This document shows positions 36,059 through 43,733 of a stretch of DNA of 64,000 nt, in pieces. A model generated the notes under the pieces. It searched no databases. It was given only the letters and a program-made list of their open reading frames with translations, and was not told the origin of the DNA. Source of the DNA: Clostridia bacterium (GTDB lineage Bacteria; Bacillota; Clostridia; Oscillospirales; Acutalibacteraceae); the NCBI GenBank assembly GCA_017399175.1, contig JAFQEE010000065.1, positions 29,360 to 93,359 on the forward strand, in the 5' to 3' direction. A program made the position numbers and the translations under genes. Each line of letters starts with the position of its first letter. Position 1 is the stretch's first letter.

Positions 36059-37714
36059 ATGATTCTTATATACGAATTTGTAGTCGGAAAGGCTATGGAA
36101 ATTATTATGTCAAGTCCGCTTACCGTAACGGTTATTACCGATACTCACTATTATTCAAAAAAACTTGGCACATCAGGCGAGGCTTATAAAATTGCCAACA
36201 ACAAAAGCGGTGTTTTATTGGCTGAAGCCGCAGAAATGCTTGAAGCAGCATTTACACAGATTGCAAAGGACGACAGAACTGACATTGTTCTCCTTTCAGG
36301 TGATACAACAAGCAACGGTGACTTTGATTCACATTATGAATTCATTGAAATGCTTCGTGACCTTAAATCAAAAGGTAAAAGAGTTTATGTGCTTACAGCG
36401 ACTCATGACTATCAATGGGAAGGCGTTCACCACAGATACGAAGGAGATGAAAGAGTTCCTGTACCCGCTGCAAAGCGTGAAGACCTTTTCGATATGTACA
36501 AGGAATTCGGCCCTGATGAGGCAATCGCTGTTCACAGACAAAGTATGTCATACATCATTCAGCTTCAGGACGGATACAGACTTTTTGCACTTAATGACGA
36601 CACAAACTTAAATGGCAAAAGCGGTTTTTCCGATGAACTCTTTGAGTGGATAAAAGAACAGATTGCTGACGCAAAGGCAAATGACCAGTTTATCGTTGCA
36701 ATGACACATCATCCGCTTATTGCTCCTTCACCTATGTACGAAATCATCGGTAAAGGCGATATGATGGGCGATTATGACATTCGTCGTGAACAGTTGGCTG
36801 ACCTTGGTGTTCAGTTTATGCTTACAGGTCATACTCATGTTCATGATATCGATAAGCATATAAGTCCAAAAGGCAACTATTTCTATGACATTTCAACTGC
36901 ATCAACAATAGGATATCCCGGTACAATAAGAACTGTTGTATTTGACAAGGAAAACAAAGTTGTTACTACAACTACTGACCTTGTTACCGAACCTGTTAAA
37001 TTCAACACAAAGGGTAAAGATTTACAGACATATCTTGCTGACCATATGATTGGTATGATTAGAGATGTAATCAAGGCTGCCGGTGAAGATATTGACAAGT
37101 TTGCTGATATGGCAACTGCTATAAGTATCAGAAAGAATGTAAGCTACAAAATCGGTTGGATTTTAAAACCTGTTTTCAAATTCCTTAACAAGCTTAAAAT
37201 CGGCACAGTCGGTAACTGGACCCGTGCTGAAACAGGACTTAAAAAGGAAGATTATGCTGATATCAAAGACAAGAGCGTTGTTGATTTCATTGTTGACATT
37301 GTTCTTAATCTTTTTGGTGGTAAAAATCTTTACACACCTGATGACAATGAATATAAAATTGCAATCGGTCTTATTAACATAATTGACTCAATTATTAAGG
37401 TTTTACATATTCCGTTAAAGAAGCTTATCAAGGTTTCTGATTCGGTTCGTGGCATTATTGAGCCTTTGCTTTATAACGCAGGTATCCCTGCTTATGATGC
37501 AATAATACCGATTATGCCTGTATATGAGGGTGATGAGGTTGGTCCGCAGCCTGAACCTGCACCAAAGATTACAACTGTTAAGGACAGCAAAAAAGGATTG
37601 CCGATTGTTATAATTACAATTCTTCTTGTAATTCTCCTTTTCATTCCTCTTCTTATACTCCTTTTAATCGGATATGTGAAAAATCAGATTAAGTACGGAA
37701 AATATCTTAAATAA
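36059..37714 (+). CDS. Metallophosphoesterase with C-terminal membrane anchor
   Basis: A protein of 551 aa. The N-terminal half is a calcineurin-like phosphoesterase with all metal motifs in order: VITDTHYY, LLSGDTTSNGD, TATHDYQ (Asn of the usual GNHD replaced), MTHHPLIAP and LTGHTHVHD. The middle region has unrecognised helices. A Lys-rich linker leads to one strong membrane helix at the C-terminus (about residues 518-542). The enzyme domain probably faces the cytosol or the outside depending on an N-terminal signal I cannot see. AGGAG lies near the ATG at 36059, but an ATG at 36095 is also possible. Confidence 0.8.
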   Translation: MILIYEFVVGKAMEIIMSSPLTVTVITDTHYYSKKLGTSGEAYKIANNKSGVLLAEAAEMLEAAFTQIAKDDRTDIVLLSGDTTSNGDFDSHYEFIEMLRDLKSKGKRVYVLTATHDYQWEGVHHRYEGDERVPVPAAKREDLFDMYKEFGPDEAIAVHRQSMSYIIQLQDGYRLFALNDDTNLNGKSGFSDELFEWIKEQIADAKANDQFIVAMTHHPLIAPSPMYEIIGKGDMMGDYDIRREQLADLGVQFMLTGHTHVHDIDKHISPKGNYFYDISTASTIGYPGTIRTVVFDKENKVVTTTTDLVTEPVKFNTKGKDLQTYLADHMIGMIRDVIKAAGEDIDKFADMATAISIRKNVSYKIGWILKPVFKFLNKLKIGTVGNWTRAETGLKKEDYADIKDKSVVDFIVDIVLNLFGGKNLYTPDDNEYKIAIGLINIIDSIIKVLHIPLKKLIKVSDSVRGIIEPLLYNAGIPAYDAIIPIMPVYEGDEVGPQPEPAPKITTVKDSKKGLPIVIITILLVILLFIPLLILLLIGYVKNQIKYGKYLK

Positions 37715-37724
37715 TTAAAATTTG

Positions 37725-37756
37725 ACACCGTCCGGTATTATCGGACGGTGTTTTTT
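37725..37756 (+). terminator. Terminator after membrane phosphoesterase
   Basis: Perfect 10-bp stem ACACCGTCCG with a 7-base loop, followed by TTTTTATTT, 11 nt after the stop codon. Confidence 0.92.
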
Positions 37757-37941
37757 ATTTGTGCAATCAAACAAATTTTTATACTCCTTTTTTTGCTAAT
37801 AGCACAAAGAAATTACTGTTTTAGTAGATTTTAAACTTTTTTCCTTTTACTTCTTGATTTTTCCACATTTTTGTTATAAAATGTTGATATATATTGAGGT
37901 AATTATACGCATTTTTAGCCTATATTTGGAGGGTTGTTATT

Positions 37942-38817
37942 TTGAGCGGAGATTTACATTGTCACACAAGGTTATCTGACGGTACTTTGGGTATTGAAGA
38001 CCTTATTACATTTGCAAAGAAAAAAGGTCTTGAAACTATAGCTATTACTGACCACGACTGTCTTGCGGGTACAGTCAGAGGTAAAATCATTGGTGCTCGT
38101 CAAGGAATTCAGGTTATTCCCGGTGTTGAGCTTTCTTCAACTGACGAGGATACAGGAAAAGCAGTTCATATTCTTTGTTATTTGGCTGACTCACCTGATA
38201 TGCTTGAAGGATTATGCAAAAGAAATTCATTGGCAAGAAAAAAGGCATCACATTTTATGATGCTTCAGACTGCTAAGCGTTATCCTATTTCAACAGAGTT
38301 TATTATCAAATGTGCAACAGGTTCAACAAACCTTTATAAAAAGCATATTATGCAGGCTCTTATTGAATGTGGCTACACAGATTCGTTCAATGGCGAACTT
38401 TATCAGGAACTCTTCTCAAAATCAAGTGACAACAATATTTTAGTTGAGGCAAAATACGAAAATGTTAAGGATGTTATCGACATAATTCATACTGCAGGTG
38501 GTATTGCAATTCTTGCTCACCCATATGCAAGTGACTGTGTTAATGAGATTTCAAAATATGCTGAATACGGCATTGACGGTATTGAAGTTTTCCATCCGAG
38601 TGCTGATGAAGAACAGCAGTCTAATCTGAAAAAGATTGCATCAAAGCACAAATTACTTATGACCGGTGGTAGTGATTTCCACGGACTTTACAACACATAC
38701 AAGGTATCTTTAGGTGATTATTCTACTCCTGACGATTGCTTGCACGCTTTACTCACATACAAATCAAAACAAAAGAGATTACAGAAAAAGTTAGCTCAAC
38801 AGACTGCTAACGAATAA
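37942..38817 (+). CDS. PHP domain phosphoesterase (YciV/TrpH-like)
   Basis: A 291-aa protein of the PHP superfamily, stand-alone form. Metal-binding motifs are visible: GDLHCHTRLSDG, AITDHDCLAG, PGVELSS, ILAHPYA and GGSDFHG. Related proteins hydrolyse 3',5'-bisphosphonucleotides or trim short RNAs. The start is TTG at 37942, with GGAGG 9 nt upstream; no ATG fits. It is followed after 43 nt by an unknown gene in the same direction, probably co-transcribed. Confidence 0.88.
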   Translation: MSGDLHCHTRLSDGTLGIEDLITFAKKKGLETIAITDHDCLAGTVRGKIIGARQGIQVIPGVELSSTDEDTGKAVHILCYLADSPDMLEGLCKRNSLARKKASHFMMLQTAKRYPISTEFIIKCATGSTNLYKKHIMQALIECGYTDSFNGELYQELFSKSSDNNILVEAKYENVKDVIDIIHTAGGIAILAHPYASDCVNEISKYAEYGIDGIEVFHPSADEEQQSNLKKIASKHKLLMTGGSDFHGLYNTYKVSLGDYSTPDDCLHALLTYKSKQKRLQKKLAQQTANE

Positions 38818-38860
38818 TCATATTATTTACAGAATAAATTAGTAACAAAGGAGGGTTAAT

Positions 38861-39430
38861 ATGCTCTTTGATGATAGTGATGTAAAAATTTTTACTGATA
38901 AAGATACTTCACCTGAGGTTTCTCATGAGGTGCATGTTATTGCTGAAATGACAAAGCACAGAAGTAACGGAAACATTATGAAAGCAAAAAAGCTTGGTAA
39001 ACATCTTGCAGAGATTTTTGTTGATGAACCAAGTCTTCTTTCCCAGCTTGAGGGTGAAGTCGGTAAAATTGAATGTAACGATGATGATATGTATCAGATA
39101 AAGGTTTTACTTGTTTTTACCGCAGAATATTGCATTAACCATTATCTTCCTGCTGTTTTATTATCAAATACAGCTGTTAACTCACTTTATGACACAGTTA
39201 TAAAAAAGGCTCAGGCATTTTATGACAGACTTGATGATGCGGCTGAATACAGTTTCTATTATCTTGCTGTAAGAAAAGGTTATGACATATCAAAGAACAT
39301 CGGTATTTCATTTGCTATGCTTTGCGGTGAAGATAAAGACGAGTATTATACAAATCTCGGTAAACGCCTTTTTGAAGTTGCAGAACACGAAATAACAAAG
39401 ATTATTGATAGTTATCAATTTGTAAAATAA
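38861..39430 (+). CDS. Hypothetical cytosolic protein
   Basis: I do not recognise this 189-aa protein. It is soluble-looking and mostly helical, acidic at the N-terminus (MLFDDSDVKIF), with no membrane segment, signal peptide or Cys clusters. The middle segment VLLVFTAEYCINHYLPAVLLS is hydrophobic but too mixed for a clear membrane helix. GGAGGG lies before the ATG. It follows the PHP gene and ends at a strong terminator, so the pair is a likely two-gene operon. Confidence 0.75.
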   Translation: MLFDDSDVKIFTDKDTSPEVSHEVHVIAEMTKHRSNGNIMKAKKLGKHLAEIFVDEPSLLSQLEGEVGKIECNDDDMYQIKVLLVFTAEYCINHYLPAVLLSNTAVNSLYDTVIKKAQAFYDRLDDAAEYSFYYLAVRKGYDISKNIGISFAMLCGEDKDEYYTNLGKRLFEVAEHEITKIIDSYQFVK

Positions 39431-39448
39431 TGTAATGATAGCATAAAG

Positions 39449-39480
39449 AAACCTCATTCCAAATTGGAATGAGGTTTTTG
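39449..39480 (+). terminator. Terminator of PHP-hypothetical pair
   Basis: Perfect stem AAACCTCATTCC with a 5-base loop AAATT and a U run, 18 nt after the stop codon. Confidence 0.9.
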
Positions 39481-39517
39481 TTATGCTATATTAAATATAA
39501 CGATAAATGAAATACAG

Positions 39518-39542
39518 GCGGGCACGGAGACCCGCCCCTACA
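39518..39542. repeat. Palindromic repeat unit (CCCCTAC family)
   Basis: GGCGGGCACGGAGACCCGCC followed by CCTAC: arms GGCGGG and CCCGCC around a short loop. It has the same CCCCTAC end as units at 31.2, 33.5, 33.9 and 58.6 kb. Confidence 0.75.
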
Positions 39543-39550
39543 AAGTGCAA

Positions 39551-40381
39551 TCATTTATACAACGATTTTAAGAATGCAATTTCACGGGCATAGCCGTCGA
39601 GTTCGTTTGGTGTTTCAAGGTAGAATGGTAAATGGCGAAGTGCAGGGTGATTTATAATTCTTTCGAATGCTTGTGCACCGATTGAACCCTCACCTATCTT
39701 CTCGTGTCTATCCTTATGACTTGCAAATGGATTTTTACTGTCGTTAATGTGAATTGCCTTTAATCGGTCAAGACCAATTATTTTATCAAATTGAGTAAGT
39801 ACACCGTCAAGGTCAGCCACAATATCATATCCGCCGTCATAAACATGACATGTATCAAGACAAACGCCCATTTTATCATCGAGTTCAACACGGTCAATGA
39901 TTTCACGAAGTTCCTCAAACTTGCTACCAACTTCACTACCTTTACCTGACATAGTTTCAAGCAAAACTGTGGTTGTCTGTTCTTTCCACATAATAGAATT
40001 GAGTAATTGGGAAATCATTTCAATACCTTTTTCAATTCCTTGACCAACATGACTTCCCGGATGAAAATTATAAAGGTTACCCGGAACAAAATCCATTCTT
40101 TTAAGGTCGTCAAGCATTGTGTTATATGCAAATTCACGGATATACTCTTTCTCTGCACAGGCATTAAGAGTATATGGTGCGTGAGCTAAAATCTTCGCAA
40201 AGTTCTTTTCTTTAATTAAATCATTTAATTTTTGTGCATCATCCGGGTCAATTTCCTTTGCACTGCCCCCTCTTGGGTTTCTTGTGAAAAACTGGAATGT
40301 ATTGGCATCTATTGAAAGTGCCTCACATCCCATATGATAAAAACCCTTTGATGATGACAAATGACATCCTATATTAAGCAT
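39551..40381 (-). CDS. nfo: Endonuclease IV (AP endonuclease)
   Basis: Zinc-dependent enzyme that cuts DNA at abasic sites in base-excision repair. The product is 276 aa, a TIM barrel. Zinc-binding motifs are [41 protein letters not shown] and the final ETPNE. Its ATG overlaps the stop of the upstream surface protein gene (TAATG), so the two are translated together despite unrelated roles. Confidence 0.95.
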   Translation of the reverse strand: MLNIGCHLSSSKGFYHMGCEALSIDANTFQFFTRNPRGGSAKEIDPDDAQKLNDLIKEKNFAKILAHAPYTLNACAEKEYIREFAYNTMLDDLKRMDFVPGNLYNFHPGSHVGQGIEKGIEMISQLLNSIMWKEQTTTVLLETMSGKGSEVGSKFEELREIIDRVELDDKMGVCLDTCHVYDGGYDIVADLDGVLTQFDKIIGLDRLKAIHINDSKNPFASHKDRHEKIGEGSIGAQAFERIINHPALRHLPFYLETPNELDGYAREIAFLKSLYK

Positions 40382-41697
40382 TATTTACCTCTGTGTTTTT
40401 CTTCAACTACGATTTTCTGTTTTTTGTTTTTACCGCGATAGCCCTTTGCAACAAAGAATGCTACTGTACCGATAACAACCGTCATAATCCCTGCTGTTGC
40501 AAGAAGAACTATGTAAATATATGACGGGTCTTTAGTTGCATCACCCTGTGTATCTTCATATGTTGTAGGCTCAGCCAATGGGAAATCGTCTTCAGGAACA
40601 ATTGGTGCTACAACAGGCTGTGTAACAGGCTCTGTTACAGGTGCATCAGTTGTAATTTCTTCTGTGTTTGGCTCTTCCAAAAGAGTTGTAGGTTCTTCAG
40701 TTGTGCTTTCTTCTGTTGAACTTTCTTCCTCACCTTTACCGACAGTAACAGTATAAACAACTGTCCAGTTATTTGATTTTGCTGTAATCTTTACAACACC
40801 ATCTGCTAAAGGAGTCACATTACCGTTAGCATCAACTGTTGCAATTTTTGTATCAGATGATGTCCAAGCTGTTTTAAAATCATCGCTTGTATCCGCAGGA
40901 ACCTTAACAACTGCTAATTTAAGAGTTTTACCGATTTCAGCAGTTCTTGTTGTGCTACCGTAAGCCTTAATTCCCGTTTGAGGAACATTAACTGTTACTT
41001 TGCAGGTTGCAGTTTTATTTCCTACTTTTACTGTAATTGTTGCTGTACCGCCACCTGTTGCAGTAATAACACCGTCATTTGAAACTGTCGCAACATTATC
41101 ATTTGAAGATTGGAACAAAATAGTCTTATTTGTTGTATTTTCAGGTGAAACTGTTACAACAAGCTTGTGTGTACCGTTCTTTTTAAGTGTAACACTTGTT
41201 TTATCAAGAGTAATCTTTTCAACAGGTACATCAATATTATTTGAAACAGTTATATTGCTGTGCGATACTGAACAAGCGTGAACGACACCATTAGAATCAG
41301 TATTTTCTGAACTTGACAATGTAAGTCTTGATGTTCCTGACTCTTTAAGAATCTTGAATTCAACAGTAAAAACTGTACCGGATGTTTTTGTGTACATACC
41401 TGAAAAATTAACGGCAGAACCTGTATCATTTACACTACTTGCTGAACCTACGACATCACCTTTTACACAGTTCACAACCTGAAGGTCATCAGAGTTATAG
41501 GCAAGTGATACATTCGCACCCCAAAGTTCAACTGAAGATGAAAGTCTGACACTAACTTTTACTGTTTCTCCCGTTGCACCGATTGCCGATGAAACGGAAT
41601 AATTGACATCAGCTGCTGATACAGGAACAACAAAAACTCCTGACATCAGTACAATTATTGCCAATAATAATGATAAAAACTTAATATTCTTTCTCAT
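40381..41697 (-). CDS. Surface protein with cohesin-like and two Big2 domains
   Basis: A 438-aa cell-surface protein. A signal peptide ends near PVSAADVNY. Residues about 30-145 look like a cohesin/CBM-type beta sandwich ([40 protein letters not shown]). Two Big2-like Ig domains follow, each with the [20 protein letters not shown]-type signature. A Thr/Glu/Pro-rich stalk (about 330-385) leads to one membrane helix and a basic tail [11 protein letters not shown]. There is no LPxTG. It may bind a partner protein or polysaccharide. The start at 41697 has AGGTG upstream. Confidence 0.8.
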   Translation of the reverse strand: MRKNIKFLSLLLAIIVLMSGVFVVPVSAADVNYSVSSAIGATGETVKVSVRLSSSVELWGANVSLAYNSDDLQVVNCVKGDVVGSASSVNDTGSAVNFSGMYTKTSGTVFTVEFKILKESGTSRLTLSSSENTDSNGVVHACSVSHSNITVSNNIDVPVEKITLDKTSVTLKKNGTHKLVVTVSPENTTNKTILFQSSNDNVATVSNDGVITATGGGTATITVKVGNKTATCKVTVNVPQTGIKAYGSTTRTAEIGKTLKLAVVKVPADTSDDFKTAWTSSDTKIATVDANGNVTPLADGVVKITAKSNNWTVVYTVTVGKGEEESSTEESTTEEPTTLLEEPNTEEITTDAPVTEPVTQPVVAPIVPEDDFPLAEPTTYEDTQGDATKDPSYIYIVLLATAGIMTVVIGTVAFFVAKGYRGKNKKQKIVVEEKHRGK

Positions 41698-41766
41698 AAA
41701 TATCACCTAAACATTAATATACAATTATAGTACAATATTTATAATGAAAAGTCAATTAAGATACAA

Positions 41767-41800
41767 GCAAAAAGTGGTAAGGAAAATAATACCTTACCAC
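41767..41800 (-). terminator. Terminator of mgtE
   Basis: Perfect stem GTGGTAAGG with a 9-base loop, followed on the minus strand by a U run, 9 nt after the mgtE stop codon. Confidence 0.9.
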
Positions 41801-41808
41801 CTATTTTT

Positions 41809-43149
41809 TTAAAGATTTAATAATGATGATGCAATAAAGAAATAGATTAGAAGTGTGACAGCATCAACAATTGTTGAAATGAACGGACTCGACATTACAG
41901 CAGGGTCAAAACCGATTTTCTTCGCAACAACAGGAAGAATTGAACCAACCACCTTTGCAAACACAACTGCTGCAATCATTGTAATACTTACAACAAGTGC
42001 TATCTTCCAGCCTATATTGTTAAAAATCATAAGTTTTGCGAAATTAACAACTGCAAGTGCTAAACCACAAATCAAAGCAATCGAAAATTCTTTAAATACA
42101 ACTTTAAATGTGTCCTTGAATTCGATTTCACCTAACGAAATACCACGAATAATAGTTGAGGATGACTGATTACCACAGTTACCGCAAGTACCTGTAAGCA
42201 TTGGGATAAACGCTGTCAAAACAACGCACGAAGTCAATGCACCCTCAAAGTGAGTGATAATTTTTTCTGTAAATGTTGCAGAAACCATCAAAAGCATAAG
42301 CCAAGGAATACGCTTTTTAAAGTTTTCAAAAACACTCATTTTAAGATATGGCTTGTCAGTAGGTGTAATAGCAGCCATCAATTCCATATCTTCTGTAACC
42401 TCTTCCTGCATAACATCGATAGCGTCGTCGACTGTGATAATACCAACAAGACGATTTTCTTTATCAACAACAGGAAGTGCCAAAAGGTCGTATTTATCGA
42501 AAAGGTCAGCAACAACTTCTTTATCCTCGGAAGTATTAACGGAGATAACATTGTCCTCCATTATTTCACGGATTGTTGCATTTTCATCAGCAAGAAGCAA
42601 TTCTTTTACTGTTACAACACCTTTAAGTTTTCTTTTGCTATCTGTTACATAACAAGTATAAATTGTTTCCTTATCGACACCTGTTCGACGAATTCTCATA
42701 AAAGCATCAGCAACAGTCATTGAACGTTTAAGGTCAACATACTCAATTGTCATAATGCTTCCTGCAGAATCTTCAGGATATTTTAAAATCTCATTGATGC
42801 TTTTTCGAGTTTCAGGGTCAGTATGCTTGAGAATTCGCTTAACGAGGCTTGAAGGCATTTCTTCAATAAGGTCAACGGCATCGTCAACATACAATTCATC
42901 AAGAACTTCGCGAAGCTCGGAGTCACTGAAAGCACGGATAAGCTGTTCCTGATATTCAGGCTCCATATTAACGAAAACTTCTGCAGCAAGTTCCTTATTG
43001 AGCAAACGGTATATAAGAGTAAGTTCACGCTCTTCAAGTTCCATGAAAATTTCGGCAATATCCTGTTCATTCATTTCGTCAAGAAGTTCTTTTAACGCTT
43101 TCCAGTTTTTGTTCTGAAGAAGTTCGATTACTACTTCATAAGTTTCCAT
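41809..43149 (-). CDS. mgtE: Magnesium transporter MgtE
   Basis: Mg2+ channel of the inner membrane, 446 aa. Order: a helical N domain (about 1-125) with repeated acidic loops, two CBS domains (about 130-250) that act as a Mg2+ sensor (SIMTIEYVDL, DNVISVNTSEDKEVVADLFDKYDLLALPVVD), a plug helix, and five membrane helices with FIPMLTGTCGNCGNQSSSTI near the pore. Full length and intact. An M-box riboswitch lies upstream; AAAGGAG sits 9 nt before the ATG but inside a possible stem. Confidence 0.96.
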   Translation of the reverse strand: METYEVVIELLQNKNWKALKELLDEMNEQDIAEIFMELEERELTLIYRLLNKELAAEVFVNMEPEYQEQLIRAFSDSELREVLDELYVDDAVDLIEEMPSSLVKRILKHTDPETRKSINEILKYPEDSAGSIMTIEYVDLKRSMTVADAFMRIRRTGVDKETIYTCYVTDSKRKLKGVVTVKELLLADENATIREIMEDNVISVNTSEDKEVVADLFDKYDLLALPVVDKENRLVGIITVDDAIDVMQEEVTEDMELMAAITPTDKPYLKMSVFENFKKRIPWLMLLMVSATFTEKIITHFEGALTSCVVLTAFIPMLTGTCGNCGNQSSSTIIRGISLGEIEFKDTFKVVFKEFSIALICGLALAVVNFAKLMIFNNIGWKIALVVSITMIAAVVFAKVVGSILPVVAKKIGFDPAVMSSPFISTIVDAVTLLIYFFIASSLLNL

Positions 43150-43150
43150 T

Positions 43151-43187
43151 TTTCACATCTCCTTTATAAAAAATCAGATATGTGAAA
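43151..43187 (-). promoter_or_regulatory. mgtE: Possible stem enclosing the mgtE ribosome site
   Basis: An 8-bp perfect stem (43180-43187 with 43151-43158) holds the AAAGGAG ribosome site (43159-43165) in its 21-nt loop, next to the 3' arm. The stop codon of a leader frame (43174-43176) lies in the same loop, so ribosomes finishing that frame would open the stem. Confidence 0.5.
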
Positions 43188-43272
43188 CACGGCGAGTATT
43201 TTTAAAAAGTGCGGAACAATACCGCAATAATACTCGGAGGTTTCGCCATTGTACTTCGGTACGTGTCCACAA
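43174..43272 (-). CDS. Possible mgtE leader peptide, 32 aa (TTG start, frame B)
   Basis: After the M-box terminator, AAAGGAG at 43279-43285 is followed 6 nt later by TTG, opening a 32-residue frame that begins MWTRTEVQWRN and ends in FKNTRRVSHI; six to seven residues are Arg. It ends inside the loop in front of the mgtE ribosome site. It overlaps the shorter GTG frame, and only one of the two is likely used. No known family. Confidence 0.4.
   Translation of the reverse strand: MWTRTEVQWRNLRVLLRYCSALFKNTRRVSHI
43202..43270 (-). CDS. Possible mgtE leader peptide, 22 aa (GTG start, frame A)
   Basis: The same AAAGGAG (43279-43285) stands 8 nt before GTG 43270, a near-ideal spacing. The frame encodes MDTYRSTMAKPP followed by SIIAVLFRTF and a TAA stop. 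The RNA below it can form a CGAGTATT/AATACTCG stem with an inner GCGG/CCGC hairpin. Such a short frame between a riboswitch terminator and its gene suggests a leader peptide. Confidence 0.45.
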   Translation of the reverse strand: MDTYRSTMAKPPSIIAVLFRTF

Positions 43273-43290
43273 TTTTCACTCCTTTATAAC

Positions 43291-43324
43291 AAAAAACTCA
43301 TTTTCGCAAGAACGCAAAAATGAG
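43291..43324 (-). terminator. M-box expression-platform terminator
   Basis: Stem CTCATTTTTGCG against TGCGAAAATGAG (wobble pairs in the inner part) with loop TTCT, followed on the minus strand by TTTTTTG. It is expected to form when Mg2+ is bound. Confidence 0.85.
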
Positions 43325-43500
43325 GTCAATAATACCACACATTTCGTTCAAGCTTTAGCTTCGCAGGGCGATGAAATTACATTAAATCATACCTTGTTTT
43401 TCGATATGACCTGCTGACCTGCTAACAGTGTCTCCACCGTTTCGCGGCAGTAATCCGTATCCCTGTGGTAGCCTTACCTACCGAATATGTTCATACATAT
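43325..43500 (-). promoter_or_regulatory. M-box (ykoK) Mg2+ riboswitch
   Basis: On the minus strand the leader has the conserved M-box string: CGGTAGGTAAGGCTACC, then a segment with ATACGG, ACTGCCGCGAAACGGTGG, AGACACTGTTAGCAGGTCA. It stands upstream of the Mg2+ transporter gene mgtE, with a terminator between, which is the classic off-switch arrangement. Limits are approximate. Confidence 0.88.
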
Positions 43501-43514
43501 TAAATTATGTATAT

Positions 43515-43543
43515 ATTATCAACTTAAATAACAGATTTGTCAA
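43515..43543 (-). promoter_or_regulatory. Promoter of M-box-mgtE transcript
   Basis: Minus strand TTGACA (43543-43538), a 17-nt spacer, then GATAAT (43520-43515), about 25 nt before the conserved M-box core. Confidence 0.75.
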
Positions 43544-43668
43544 TATCATTTTCGAAATTTTATTAATTTTTTATGGTTAAAATACACATTTTTTTCGTTT
43601 GAATTTAGTATGAATCAACAAAAATCCAATTATTGTGTTCATTTTTTGTTAAAATTTAATTTTTATCA

Positions 43669-43697
43669 TTGAACAAATCATCAGACTATGATATAAT
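43669..43697 (+). promoter_or_regulatory. Promoter of the GPH-like transporter gene
   Basis: TTGAAC at 43669-43674, a 17-nt spacer, and TATAAT at 43692-43697, about 37 nt before the ATG at 43734. Confidence 0.7.
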
Positions 43698-43733
43698 CTT
43701 AAAATGTAAGATTGTGTACAAGGAGTGCAAAAA

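Noticed and set aside
42250-42723. A 157-codon plus-strand frame inside mgtE
   Set aside because: It is antisense to a clear conserved gene and its composition follows from the mgtE codons.
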